From: an uncultured Elusimicrobiales bacterium
Lineage (GTDB): Bacteria > Elusimicrobiota > Elusimicrobia > Elusimicrobiales > Elusimicrobiaceae
DNA length: 64,000 nucleotides
Assembly (NCBI GenBank): GCA_944324675.1
Contig: CALUXE010000001.1
Span: forward strand, 70,694 to 134,693
Reading direction: 5' to 3'
The stretch's first letter is position 1. The number at the start of each line of letters is the position of its first letter. The translations under genes and the position numbers were made by a program. The notes under the pieces are model-generated. The model was not told where the DNA came from and made no database searches. It worked only from the letters and a program-made list of their open reading frames with translations. Below are positions 32,989-41,188 of this stretch, one piece after another.

Positions 32989-33506
32989 AATAAACTCTTT
33001 ACTTCTTTTATAACAAATTCCCTAAAACTTTTGCGATACTTATCATCAATAAATTTAAAATCAGTCGCGGGGCTTAACTTATAATAGGGCTTGCCCAAAC
33101 GCTTATATTTCCCCAAAAAGAATACCGCCGTCAATTCTCCGTCAAAGCTAACTTTCAATAATACGGATTTATCGCTCACTTTCCTGCTGAAAATTATTTC
33201 GGCTTTAGGTTCGCAATTTTGCGCTTCAAACGCGCATTTGCCGAGCAGACAGTTCTTTATTTTCCCTTCCAAAATGGGGGAAGTCAAAAGCAAATTCTCG
33301 TATCCGCCCCAATCAAGCGGCATTTCAACTTTTCCGTCTTGCTCGCCCGCCTTTAGGGAAATATTTTCCGCCTTAAACTTGCCGCAGAATTCCGCTTCCG
33401 CCGCACCGTCTTCGTAAGACTTAAAGCCCGATATTTCCAAAGCGCAAGCCGCACAGGCCATAGTCGCAAAAACCGCGGCGGCGGCTATGCGCTTTGCAAA
33501 AAGCAT
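32985..33506 (-). CDS. Secreted protein of unknown function
   Basis: About 173 residues with a signal peptide (1-22, ending CACAL). The mature part has four Cys clustered around NCLLGKCAFEAQNCEPK and ends in a basic helix (DDKYRKSFREFVIKEVKSLL). I recognise no family. It starts directly after the efp stop and is ATGA-coupled to the DUF192 gene, so the three form an operon. Two Cys pairs suggest disulfides in the periplasm. Confidence 0.6.
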   Translation of the reverse strand: MLFAKRIAAAAVFATMACAACALEISGFKSYEDGAAEAEFCGKFKAENISLKAGEQDGKVEMPLDWGGYENLLLTSPILEGKIKNCLLGKCAFEAQNCEPKAEIIFSRKVSDKSVLLKVSFDGELTAVFFLGKYKRLGKPYYKLSPATDFKFIDDKYRKSFREFVIKEVKSLL

Positions 33507-34073
33507 TTACTCGTTTACCCTTTCCACATAGGTGTCCGTACGGGTGTCTATGCGGATTTTGTCGCCTTCGTTTATGAAAAGCGGCACCTTTATTTCCAAG
33601 CCCGATTCCAAAGTCGCCGGTTTGGTCAAATTGGACACCGTATCGCCTTTTACGCCCGGCACCGTGGAAACGACTTTCATATCTATCTTTATCGGCAGCT
33701 CCATAGTAAAAAGTTTGCCGTTGATAAACAAGCCCGTCGCCGCCATATTGTCCGTAAGATAATGGCGCTGATGCCCCATCTTCTCGGCCGGTATCGCGAT
33801 TTGTTCATAAGTTTCGGCGTCCATAAAATAGATCATATCGCCTTCGGTGTAAAGATAATTATGCGGGCGTTTTTCAATATCAACTTCTTTAAATTTGTCT
33901 TCCGGCCTATACGCCGTTTCTATTACCGAGCCGGTATTTAAATTTCTCAGTTTTACGCGAACCACGGCCCTCGCCTGCGATTTGCGGTGGTGTTGATATT
34001 CTATAATTTCCACAAGTTCGCCGTTCTCGTTTTCAAATATCAAACCCTCTTTAAAGTCTGGTGTTCCTATCAT
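33507..34073 (-). CDS. efp: Elongation factor P
   Basis: Relieves ribosome stalling at polyproline stretches. Three beta-barrel domains are visible: N-terminal KOW-like (TPDFKEGLIFENENGELVEI), the middle EKRPHNYLYTEGDMIYFMD and the C-terminal VSTVPGVKGDTVSNLTKPATLE block. About 188 residues is standard. The tip loop that carries the modified residue reads HHRKSQAR, with Lys31 at the usual position. The normal PGKGxA surroundings are altered, so the modification route is uncertain. Its stop abuts the next gene. Confidence 0.95.
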   Translation of the reverse strand: MIGTPDFKEGLIFENENGELVEIIEYQHHRKSQARAVVRVKLRNLNTGSVIETAYRPEDKFKEVDIEKRPHNYLYTEGDMIYFMDAETYEQIAIPAEKMGHQRHYLTDNMAATGLFINGKLFTMELPIKIDMKVVSTVPGVKGDTVSNLTKPATLESGLEIKVPLFINEGDKIRIDTRTDTYVERVNE

Positions 34074-34082
34074 AAATGCTCC

Positions 34083-35135
34083 TTATTGCTTAGTTAAAAT
34101 TTTAACGGATTTATCCGTTATAAGAACCGTATTCTCGTAACGTACGCCGAATTTGCCCTCAAAATAAAGGCCCGGCTCTACGGTGACGATATTCCCCGTT
34201 CCAAGCGTTTTGGCGCTGCGGGCGTTAAGGTAGGGCTCTTCATGGATAGCCGTACCCAAGCTGTGCCCCAAACCGTGTATAAAATATTTGGCAAGCTTGC
34301 CGTTTTTATCAAAAAATTCACATACGCGCTTATGCGCCGCGCCGGCCGCCGACCCCGACTTGACATTCTTTAGCGCTTCGTCGTGGGCGGCTTTCACTAT
34401 ATCAAAAATTTTAACGAACTCCGCGGACGGCTTCTTGCCGAACCAAAAAGTTCTCGTTATATCGGAACAGTAGCCGCCGTATTTGCAGCCGTAGTCCATT
34501 AAGACGATTTCCCCCTCTTTTAACTTCCTGGAAGAATTTATATGGTGAGGATTAGCGCTGTTCTCGCCGAAAGCCATAATCGTGGTAAAAGCCAACCCCT
34601 GCCCGCCCAAGTCGGTCATTATGCCTTCCAAAAGCGAGGCGGCCTCTATTTCGCTAATGCCAGCCTTCAATTTCTCGCGGAAAATATCATAGGCCTTGGC
34701 CGATATGGAACAAGCTTTCCTTATTCTCTTTATCTCAAGAGGCGTCTTAACTTCCTTGACTTCGGCTATAAGGCCCGGAGCCTCTTTGAAACCGTTCTTA
34801 TAAAACAGCTTGCCCGCCAAATAACCGGTAGCCGCGGCGTCAAAAACGCAATTCGCCGCTTTTAAAGAACGCGCTTTTTTTACGATATCCTCGCAAGCTA
34901 AACTGCCCACCAAGGAAAGATAGGGCGTCTTCTTCTTTAAATCCGCGGCATACATCTGTTTGGTAAAGCAATAGGCTTTCTTGCGGGTAATAAGCAAATA
35001 CGCGTCGCCCTGGCCCGAGAAAGTAAAATCTGAGAAAAAATTTACCCCGTCCAAATCGGTAACGGCGCAGGCGTCAAGGCCTTTGCGCTTCATATAAGAC
35101 TGCAGATTTTTTATTTTCTCGCCGCTGCATTTCAT
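34083..35135 (-). CDS. pepP: M24 family Xaa-Pro peptidase, copy 2
   Basis: A cytoplasmic two-metal aminopeptidase of about 350 residues with a creatinase-like N-terminal domain and a pita-bread catalytic domain. Metal ligands are visible: MDYGCKYGGYCSDITRTFW (two Asp), HGLGHSLGTAIHE (His), VTVEPGLYFEG (Glu) and VRYENTVLI (Glu). It would remove N-terminal residues preceding proline. I chose ATG at 35135, which overlaps the stop of the upstream paralogue as ATGA. It is followed by efp after 9 nt. Confidence 0.9.
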   Translation of the reverse strand: MKCSGEKIKNLQSYMKRKGLDACAVTDLDGVNFFSDFTFSGQGDAYLLITRKKAYCFTKQMYAADLKKKTPYLSLVGSLACEDIVKKARSLKAANCVFDAAATGYLAGKLFYKNGFKEAPGLIAEVKEVKTPLEIKRIRKACSISAKAYDIFREKLKAGISEIEAASLLEGIMTDLGGQGLAFTTIMAFGENSANPHHINSSRKLKEGEIVLMDYGCKYGGYCSDITRTFWFGKKPSAEFVKIFDIVKAAHDEALKNVKSGSAAGAAHKRVCEFFDKNGKLAKYFIHGLGHSLGTAIHEEPYLNARSAKTLGTGNIVTVEPGLYFEGKFGVRYENTVLITDKSVKILTKQ

Positions 35136-36184
35136 TTTATTTGTTTTATCCCGTTTTTCGTCATATAAAAGCAATCCTCATAGCGGACGCCTATTCTGCC
35201 CGGTATGTATATGCCGGGCTCCACGCTGAAGCAGTAATTCTCCTTTATAGGCATAGAGGTATTGTCTTGGCTTAGGCAAGCGTCTTCATGTATCTGCATG
35301 CCTATGCCATGCCCCGTACGATGGGTAAAATATTTGCCGTAACCGGCGGCTTGTATATAGTTTCTCGCTATGGAGTCTATCTCCGCCCCGCTCTGCCCGC
35401 AGCGGGCTTTTTTCACCACTTCGTCATGGGCCGCTTTTACTATACTGAAAATTTTTATAAACTCCTCGCTGGGGGTATCCCCGAACCAAAAGGTTCTTGT
35501 TATATCCGAACAATAATCTTTATAAACACAGCCGTAATCCATCAATACCGGCATATTTTTCTTCAACTTGGTCCGCCCCGTAATGTAGTGAGGGTTGGCC
35601 GCGTTCGGGCCGAAAGCCACTATCGTCTTGAAAGAAGTTCCGCTGGCGCCGTTTTTCCTCATAAAGGATTCCAACTCTTCCGCGGCCTGCTTTTCCGTTA
35701 CGCCGGGCTCCAGCCAGGCAAGCATATGGCGATAGGCTTTATAAAGTATTTTCGCGGAATCTTTCATTATTTTCAATTCCGCCGCCGTTTTGCCCGCCCT
35801 TACGGGCGTCAAAAATTTTTCCCTGTTTAAAAAGCCCGCTTCTTCATAGATTTTCCCCGCGTGGTAGGTTTCTTTCAATCCGTCAAAGCCAACTTTCTTA
35901 AGTTTCATCTTCCTGACGGTTTGAACCACCCTCAATTCCCGGTCGACATCGCACCCTTCCACTTTTATCTCCGGGAAATCGGCCGTAAGAGGAGCCTCAT
36001 ACAAACTGCGCCCCGTCAGATACACACCCTTGGAATGGATAAGCATTATAACTTCCCCGGGATTGAAAATAGAACCCATAAGATATTTCACGTCATGGTA
36101 ATCGCTTAAAATAAAAGCGTCCAGGCCTTGCTTCTTTATGTTTTTCCTTATTAGGGCTAGTTTATCCGCGTCCAGTTTTGGCAT
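35132..36184 (-). CDS. pepP: M24 family Xaa-Pro peptidase, copy 1
   Basis: Also about 350 residues and clearly paralogous to the adjacent gene. It has MDYGCVYKDYCSDITRTFWF, HRTGHGIGMQIHE, FSVEPGIYIPGRIGVRYED, with all five metal ligands kept. The ATG at 36184 has GGAG 6 nt upstream and is preferred over an earlier in-frame start at 36199. A minus-strand TATAAT at 36215-36220 is the likely promoter for this gene and the paralogue, efp and secreted-protein genes downstream. Having a pepP/pepQ-type gene beside efp is common; having two in tandem is less so. Confidence 0.9.
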   Translation of the reverse strand: MPKLDADKLALIRKNIKKQGLDAFILSDYHDVKYLMGSIFNPGEVIMLIHSKGVYLTGRSLYEAPLTADFPEIKVEGCDVDRELRVVQTVRKMKLKKVGFDGLKETYHAGKIYEEAGFLNREKFLTPVRAGKTAAELKIMKDSAKILYKAYRHMLAWLEPGVTEKQAAEELESFMRKNGASGTSFKTIVAFGPNAANPHYITGRTKLKKNMPVLMDYGCVYKDYCSDITRTFWFGDTPSEEFIKIFSIVKAAHDEVVKKARCGQSGAEIDSIARNYIQAAGYGKYFTHRTGHGIGMQIHEDACLSQDNTSMPIKENYCFSVEPGIYIPGRIGVRYEDCFYMTKNGIKQIK

Positions 36185-36214
36185 ATCCGACTCCTTCAAT
36201 GTTTAATTATTTAT

Positions 36215-36220
36215 ATTATA
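36215..36220 (-). promoter_or_regulatory. -10 element of the M24/efp operon
   Basis: Minus-strand TATAAT preceded by TTG, in the divergent spacer. It gives a leader of about 25 nt that contains the GGAG used for ATG at 36184. Confidence 0.55.
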
Positions 36221-36315
36221 CAATTTGGCCGCGCCGCAATAAAAGGGCGAAAGACAAAAACTTACTCCGCATTTGATTATTTCGGGTAATTTAACCTTTA
36301 ACAAAAAATCTTTTG

Positions 36316-36321
36316 TACCAT
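36316..36321 (+). promoter_or_regulatory. -10 element of the flavoprotein gene (predicted leaderless)
   Basis: TACCAT preceded by TTG, then 6 nt (TACTGT) and ATG at 36328. There is no Shine-Dalgarno. The hexamer is a weak match, so confidence is lower than for the other leaderless candidates. Confidence 0.35.
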
Positions 36322-36327
36322 TACTGT

Positions 36328-37488
36328 ATGATCTTCGATTGCATAATACTAGGCGCGGGCGCTAGCGGGCTTATGTGCGCCTCAAAAATAAAAACCGCAA
36401 AAACATTGATTGTCGAGGGCAATCCCCAACCAGGCCTTAAACTGTTGGCCAGCGGCGGAGGGCTTTGCAATTTCTACAATAGCGAAATATCCTTTAAAAA
36501 TTATTACGGACAAAACCCGCATTTCTGCATATCGGCTTTAAAATCTTTCGACTTTGAAGACTTCAAAAAAATGCTGGCGAAAAATAAAGCGGAATTTACC
36601 CTTAGGGAAGATGGAAAATTCTTCGCGCGATCTTCAAAATCGGTATTGGACGCTTTACTCAATTCCCTACCACAAAACATAGATTTAAGACTTGGCTGCA
36701 AATTTGATAAAGCTTCAAAAAATAGAGATATTTTCGAGGTTTTTGCGGGCGGAAAAGTTTTTAAATGCAAAAATTTAGTCTGCTCGCTTGGCGCATTAAG
36801 CCGCAAAAGTATGGGGGCTTCTCCGTCCGCTTTTGATTTGGCGGAAAGCTTCGGGCACGAAATCGCAAAGCCTTATCCCGCCTTGTGCGGAGTAATTTTC
36901 ACAGGCGATTTAAAAAAACGCTTCGCCGATACGGCGGGCATTTCCCTGCAGGCGGAACTCTCTTGCGGTAAAAATAAATTCGAGGGAGGACTACTGTTTA
37001 CCCACGAAGGCCTAAGCGGCCCGGCACTGTTTAATCTCTCGCTCTACGGAATAAAAAATAAGACGCTAGAAATAAACTTTTGCCCGAAAATTAAAGCCGA
37101 AGATTTTATAAAACAAAACAAAAACGGACCCAAACATTTGCTTGCCCTACTTGAACGGCTCGTCCCGCCGAGGCTCGCGAAAGCGCTTTTAAACGGTTTT
37201 GACAAAAGAACGGCCGATCTTACAAAATCGGAAATAGCCCTAACCGCAAGGGAAATCAACGCGTTTTCTTTTACGGTCGATAAATTGGGCGGCTATGAAA
37301 AAGCCGAAATAACGGCAGGCGGCGTATCCACAAAAGACATATCTTCAAGAACTATGATGTCCCAAAAAGTGAAAAACCTCTATTTTACGGGCGAGTGTCT
37401 GGACGTAAGCGGACAATTGGGCGGATACAATTTGGCCTGGGCTTGGGCCAGCGCCTGCGCCGCGGCCAAAACAATAAACGAAGCCTGA
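36328..37488 (+). CDS. BaiN/HI0933-type FAD-dependent oxidoreductase
   Basis: A Rossmann flavoprotein of about 386 residues. The N-terminus has the dinucleotide motif ILGAGASGLMCASK, then NPQPGLKLLASGGGLCNFYN, which is diagnostic of the HI0933/YhiN/BaiN family. Further family blocks are LVCSLGALSRKSMGASPSAF, LFTHEGLSGPALFNLS, ITAGGVSTKDISSRTMMS and the C-terminal GECLDVSGQLGGYNLAWAWAS. Some gut relatives act in bile acid dehydroxylation, but most are uncharacterised, so the substrate is open. I chose ATG at 36328, directly before the Rossmann strand. Confidence 0.92.
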   Translation: MIFDCIILGAGASGLMCASKIKTAKTLIVEGNPQPGLKLLASGGGLCNFYNSEISFKNYYGQNPHFCISALKSFDFEDFKKMLAKNKAEFTLREDGKFFARSSKSVLDALLNSLPQNIDLRLGCKFDKASKNRDIFEVFAGGKVFKCKNLVCSLGALSRKSMGASPSAFDLAESFGHEIAKPYPALCGVIFTGDLKKRFADTAGISLQAELSCGKNKFEGGLLFTHEGLSGPALFNLSLYGIKNKTLEINFCPKIKAEDFIKQNKNGPKHLLALLERLVPPRLAKALLNGFDKRTADLTKSEIALTAREINAFSFTVDKLGGYEKAEITAGGVSTKDISSRTMMSQKVKNLYFTGECLDVSGQLGGYNLAWAWASACAAAKTINEA

Positions 37489-37683
37489 CCCTTTCACTTG
37501 GAATCGAACGGGAAAAGCATAACCCGAAACGAAATTTCCGCTTTATATACACAGTTTATTTTCCCTCCGAAAATAAATTTTTCATTTCCCTAGCCGCATA
37601 AACAATACAAACCCTCGAAACCGAGCTAAATACTTTCTGCCCGCATAAAAACTTTTGCGGCGCCAATATATCCCCATATTTTG

Positions 37684-37689
37684 TAGAAT
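37684..37689 (+). promoter_or_regulatory. -10 element of the 46-residue protein gene (predicted leaderless)
   Basis: TAGAAT preceded by TTG, with 7 nt (AGTTTAT) to ATG at 37697 and no Shine-Dalgarno. Transcription would begin at or beside the start codon. Confidence 0.5.
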
Positions 37690-37696
37690 AGTTTAT

Positions 37697-37837
37697 ATGA
37701 CGAATAACAATACCGGCAGATACGTTTTTGACAAAAAAACGGGCAAAGTAATAAAAATATCAGATGATGTTCCGTCTTTAAACAAGAAAGAGCACCATTG
37801 CGATTCCTGCTGCGGATGCTGCGGACATCACGATTAA
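37697..37837 (+). CDS. 46-residue Cys/His-rich protein
   Basis: The product reads as a short beta-hairpin-like head (GRYVFDKKTGKVIKISDD) followed by a metal-binding tail with HHCDSCCGCCGHHD: five Cys and four His in the last 14 residues. Small proteins with the FDKKTGKVVKVS head and a Cys-rich tail are familiar to me as uncharacterised zinc-ribbon-like proteins, but I cannot name the family. The coding signal is the intact frame with a plausible leaderless promoter. It ends 26 nt before the next gene and may be co-transcribed with it. Confidence 0.6.
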   Translation: MTNNNTGRYVFDKKTGKVIKISDDVPSLNKKEHHCDSCCGCCGHHD

Positions 37838-37863
37838 CGGCTGTATTCATATTAAGGGGTTAT

Positions 37864-38724
37864 ATGGCAGAAAAACAAAATCAATCCGAACCGATAAAAA
37901 CACATGTCCTTCAACCGGTCGAAAGACGCGAAGGCGGCCGCGGCGGCGGGCCCTATCCAAAAGAAAAAGCGCGCCATTCCAAACGATACCCGATAAGAAA
38001 GCACGAAGGCGCTATTTCGCGCCGCTTTTACGGCAAAACCAATAAATCGAGCTTGGCCGAAAAGCTGGTAAAGACTTTTACCTCCTTAATATCAAAAGGG
38101 ATAAAGACGATAATACCGTGGACGCTTTTAAGCGCGGTATTGTTTCTCGTAGGGGCCTATTATGTATTCCACGCCTGTTTCGCTGGGCATGGATACCCGC
38201 TCTGGTATCTTATAACAACGGGGATAATACTGTTTGGATTTTACGGGGTTTTCGGGCTTTTTTACGGTACTTCAATGGGTCTGCTGTATACGATAAAAGC
38301 CTTCTCGGAAGCCTTCGGCAATTTGATAAGGGAAACCATTAACCGCGTAAAGAACTCCATCGAGAGCAAAATAGACAATATAGCCGACACCCTTTCCCGC
38401 AATGAAGTTTCCCGCGTGGTAAAGCAGACCTTCGACGATTTATCCGCGAATATGCGTAAATACGCGGCAAAGACCGCCGCGGGAATAACGGCTTTGGCCG
38501 TTCTGGGCGGAGTAATATTTGTTTGCAGGAAAGTATTGTTAAGCAGCCTTTCCAAAATAAAGAACAAGGCGGATTTCTTCGCGATAATGTCGGCAAAAGC
38601 GGCCTTGGTGGCGGCGGTAATATTAAATCTTACTTTCTTTGCGAAGCTGGCCATAGCGGCGGGCTATCTTATAGGCATAATTATGCTGGCGAGCCAGGTT
38701 CTCATTATACTTTTGCTTAAATGA
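37864..38724 (+). CDS. Membrane protein of unknown function
   Basis: About 286 residues. A basic, Gly/Arg-rich cytoplasmic N-terminus (residues 1-75, with REGGRGGGP) is followed by membrane segments near 82-103, 113-140, 205-222, 238-256 and 260-285. An amphipathic helical region (about 145-200, INRVKNSIESKIDNIADTL) lies between them. No family recognised. AAGGGG precedes ATG at 37864; upstream in-frame starts run into the Cys/His gene and are rejected. It is ATGA-coupled to the TPR gene, so the two probably work together. Confidence 0.62.
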   Translation: MAEKQNQSEPIKTHVLQPVERREGGRGGGPYPKEKARHSKRYPIRKHEGAISRRFYGKTNKSSLAEKLVKTFTSLISKGIKTIIPWTLLSAVLFLVGAYYVFHACFAGHGYPLWYLITTGIILFGFYGVFGLFYGTSMGLLYTIKAFSEAFGNLIRETINRVKNSIESKIDNIADTLSRNEVSRVVKQTFDDLSANMRKYAAKTAAGITALAVLGGVIFVCRKVLLSSLSKIKNKADFFAIMSAKAALVAAVILNLTFFAKLAIAAGYLIGIIMLASQVLIILLLK

Positions 38725-39896
38725 AACACTTTATCTTTCTGCTTCTGATACTCTTTACCCTCGCGCCTTTGAGCTACGGCCAAAGCGCGCGGCAATACTA
38801 CAATAAAGCCTTGAAGACGGAAGACGTCAACGAACGGATAAAACTGCTGACAAAGGCGATAGACAAATCTCCTAAATTTACCAATGCCTACCACCACCGC
38901 GCAGACGCTTATAAAGAGAAGGGGCTTTTTAAAAAGGCCTTGGCGGACTATAACAAGATAATAAGCCTCTCTCCCAAAGATCCTTTCAAATACTATGCTC
39001 GAGGTTTGGCCTATATGGAGAGGAACGACTGCGCTTCGGCGATACGGGATTTTTCCGAAGCGATAAAATTAAAAAGCAATTACGACGATTTTTATTATAA
39101 CCGCGCCCTATGCTATATGACTTTGGAAAAGTATTCCCCCGCCCTTAATGATTTGGAGAAAATAAAGAACCGGAAGACTAAGGAGCACACTATCGAAATA
39201 ATGGAAGGCAAAGCCAATTTCTTTTTATACCGATATGACAAAGCGCGCAAGGTTTTCGACAAGCTGCTCAAACAAAACCCCAACGATACGGAAGCCTTAT
39301 TTTATATAGGGCGCATATACTTTAACAATGAGCTCTACGACGAGGCCATTTCCTATTTCAGCAAAACTTTAAACAGAGATCCTTCCTTTGATACCGCCTG
39401 GCTGCTTAGGGGTTCGGCCTTCAGGGAAATAGGAGAGTACGAACAGGCCGCCCAGGATTATACCCAACTTATAGCGTTAAAGCCGGAATATTCCTATTAC
39501 AATCGCCGCGGCTTGATTTATGAGGATCTGGACGATTGGCGCGCCGCCGCGGAAGATTATTCCTACGCCATAGCTTTAAATCCCAAGTGGGCGATACCGT
39601 ACAACAATCGGGGATACGCTTATTTAAAGCTGAAAAATTACAGGAAAGCCAAGAAGGATTTTGATATGTCTTTAAAATTGTCTTCTTATCTGCCTACTAC
39701 GCACATTAATATGGCGGGCTATTATTGGACCGTCAAAAGAGACAAGCGCAATATGTACAAACATTTGGACTTGGCTTTGAAGAACAATTTTAAAGATTTT
39801 GATTCCCTCTACGAAAGCGGGAAAAAGGCTTGGCTGTTCAAAAACATAAACAACAGCGTAGAGTTTAGAAGTTTCATCTCGGGCTATAACAAATAA
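38721..39896 (+). CDS. Secreted TPR protein
   Basis: A signal peptide (1-20, ending LSYGQS) is followed by about eight tandem tetratricopeptide repeats filling almost all of the 391 residues. Examples are AYHHRADAYKEKGLFKKALADY, ALFYIGRIYFNNELYDEAIS and PYNNRGYAYLKLKNYRKAK. TPRs are protein-protein interaction scaffolds; this one would act in the periplasm. It is ATGA-coupled to the membrane protein gene upstream. No enzymatic domain is present. Confidence 0.85.
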   Translation: MKHFIFLLLILFTLAPLSYGQSARQYYNKALKTEDVNERIKLLTKAIDKSPKFTNAYHHRADAYKEKGLFKKALADYNKIISLSPKDPFKYYARGLAYMERNDCASAIRDFSEAIKLKSNYDDFYYNRALCYMTLEKYSPALNDLEKIKNRKTKEHTIEIMEGKANFFLYRYDKARKVFDKLLKQNPNDTEALFYIGRIYFNNELYDEAISYFSKTLNRDPSFDTAWLLRGSAFREIGEYEQAAQDYTQLIALKPEYSYYNRRGLIYEDLDDWRAAAEDYSYAIALNPKWAIPYNNRGYAYLKLKNYRKAKKDFDMSLKLSSYLPTTHINMAGYYWTVKRDKRNMYKHLDLALKNNFKDFDSLYESGKKAWLFKNINNSVEFRSFISGYNK

Positions 39897-39969
39897 GCGA
39901 GCGGCGGCCTATAACCCGCCCGCGCGCTTGCCCGCAGAGGCAATATATTCTCCGTCTTCAATCGACAAA

Positions 39970-40773
39970 CTATCTGTAAACAAAATAGTAATCGGGTTCT
40001 ATACCGTATATGTCCTGGCTTACGCCTTTTACGTCCTTAAGGGGCAAAAGATACTTTTCCGTAAGGGAAAAAACTACCACCGCCATACCTTTAACGCCTA
40101 CGGCGGAAGCGTCTTCATAGAAAGTAAGCCTTATCGGGAAATTATCGTCTTCGCGCTTCTGCATAAGATTGTGTATTTCCCAAGCGAGCGGCAAATCGGC
40201 GTAATTATACAAACTGCGTATTTTGTCTTTGCTCGTCAGTATTTTTTTAAATACGCCTTTTTCCTCAAAAGATATTACGGCGGCGGAAGGTTTTTTGTCT
40301 TTAATGTTAAAATCGTTTCTGTCGCTTTGGATGATTTGAGCGTCCTTGATATATAGGGACTGCACCTCCCCCAAGTCGCGCAAGGCGCCCTGAACAGCCA
40401 AGCCTTTCCCGGCCAAATCCGCGCCCGCGTAATAAACCCCGCAAACATATTTGCGCCCGTGGTCCACAATGGTATATTTATCCGGGAGAGTTTGCCCCGT
40501 TTGATTTTCATAATCTAAAATTTCCTGCGGCTTCACGTTTTTCTGGCTTATATCGGTTATTATCATACCGCATATGGTATAACGGACAAGCTCCGATATT
40601 TTGCGGCCTAAAAGCATTTCGTCGTCTATCTCGGGCTGCATTGCGATATCGTCTTTGGGATTCAGCGGCAAAACTTCTTCTTTAGGGGAGGTGTCCTCCA
40701 TAGGCATAACGAAAACCTCAGCCTTGGCAAAAGAGGCCGAAATCAAAAGCAAGAGGAAAAGAAATATTTTCAT
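39970..40773 (-). CDS. Secreted protein of unknown function
   Basis: About 267 residues: a signal peptide (1-18, ending FAKAE), an acidic proline-containing linker, then a mixed alpha/beta domain with no motif I recognise. There are two Cys in the mature part (YTICGM and YVCGVYY). It stands alone between the TPR gene (convergent) and the ORF6N gene, with GGAGCGATATG giving a GGAG Shine-Dalgarno. Function unknown. Confidence 0.6.
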   Translation of the reverse strand: MKIFLFLLLLISASFAKAEVFVMPMEDTSPKEEVLPLNPKDDIAMQPEIDDEMLLGRKISELVRYTICGMIITDISQKNVKPQEILDYENQTGQTLPDKYTIVDHGRKYVCGVYYAGADLAGKGLAVQGALRDLGEVQSLYIKDAQIIQSDRNDFNIKDKKPSAAVISFEEKGVFKKILTSKDKIRSLYNYADLPLAWEIHNLMQKREDDNFPIRLTFYEDASAVGVKGMAVVVFSLTEKYLLPLKDVKGVSQDIYGIEPDYYFVYR

Positions 40774-40825
40774 ATCGCTCCAAGCCCGCGGGCAATTTTC
40801 GCGTAAGATTTTATATTGTTCGAAC

Positions 40826-41182
40826 TTATTTCAGCAAGGCTTCTATATCGATGACGGAAAAAACGTCCGCAGAAAAAAACCTGTTTCTGTAAACCTTTGC
40901 CATCGGGTTTTTCCTTAAAATACAAAGCAGCATAATTATGGCGCTTTTGGTAAAGACGAAAGGCAGTCTTTTGGCGTACCTAAGGCGCTCGGCGTGGGTA
41001 AAACAATAGTTTTTCACCAAATCGCGCTGTTCCTCATAAGTAAGCTGGAAGTATGAATCTTGAGGAAAATATTCTTTTGACCGCCTAAACATCGAGGTCA
41101 AAATTTTACACTGCATATTTAGAGCCTCGGCAAAGTCCGCGTCGGTTACCACTTTTTGGTTTCTTATGATACGAAATTTCAT
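40826..41182 (-). CDS. ORF6N domain protein
   Basis: About 118 residues, nearly all ORF6N domain: RIIRNQKVVTDADFAEALNM, CKILTSMFRRSKEYFP, then DSYFQLTYEEQRDLVKNY and LPFVFTKSAIIMLLCILRKN. This matches the family pattern of IRGQxVMxDxDLAxLYxVxTxxL, then N-x-x-R-F-P-x-D-F-x-F-x-L, then A/F-T-E-x-G. ORF6N/KilA-N domains are mostly found in phage and mobile-element proteins and are thought to bind DNA. Here the domain stands alone without the usual C-terminal part and lies 6 nt after a response regulator in an apparent chromosomal operon. Confidence 0.82.
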   Translation of the reverse strand: MKFRIIRNQKVVTDADFAEALNMQCKILTSMFRRSKEYFPQDSYFQLTYEEQRDLVKNYCFTHAERLRYAKRLPFVFTKSAIIMLLCILRKNPMAKVYRNRFFSADVFSVIDIEALLK

Positions 41183-41188
41183 ATAAAT

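Noticed and set aside
32985-33506. Weak resemblance of two halves of the secreted protein to the small RNA/DNA-binding protein SpoVG
   Set aside because: Only scattered residues match, and the protein has a signal peptide and Cys pairs, which fits a cytoplasmic nucleic-acid binder poorly.
40826-41182. Calling a prophage or mobile element from the ORF6N gene
   Set aside because: No integrase, transposase, repeats or att-like duplications flank it; neighbours are ordinary chromosomal genes.
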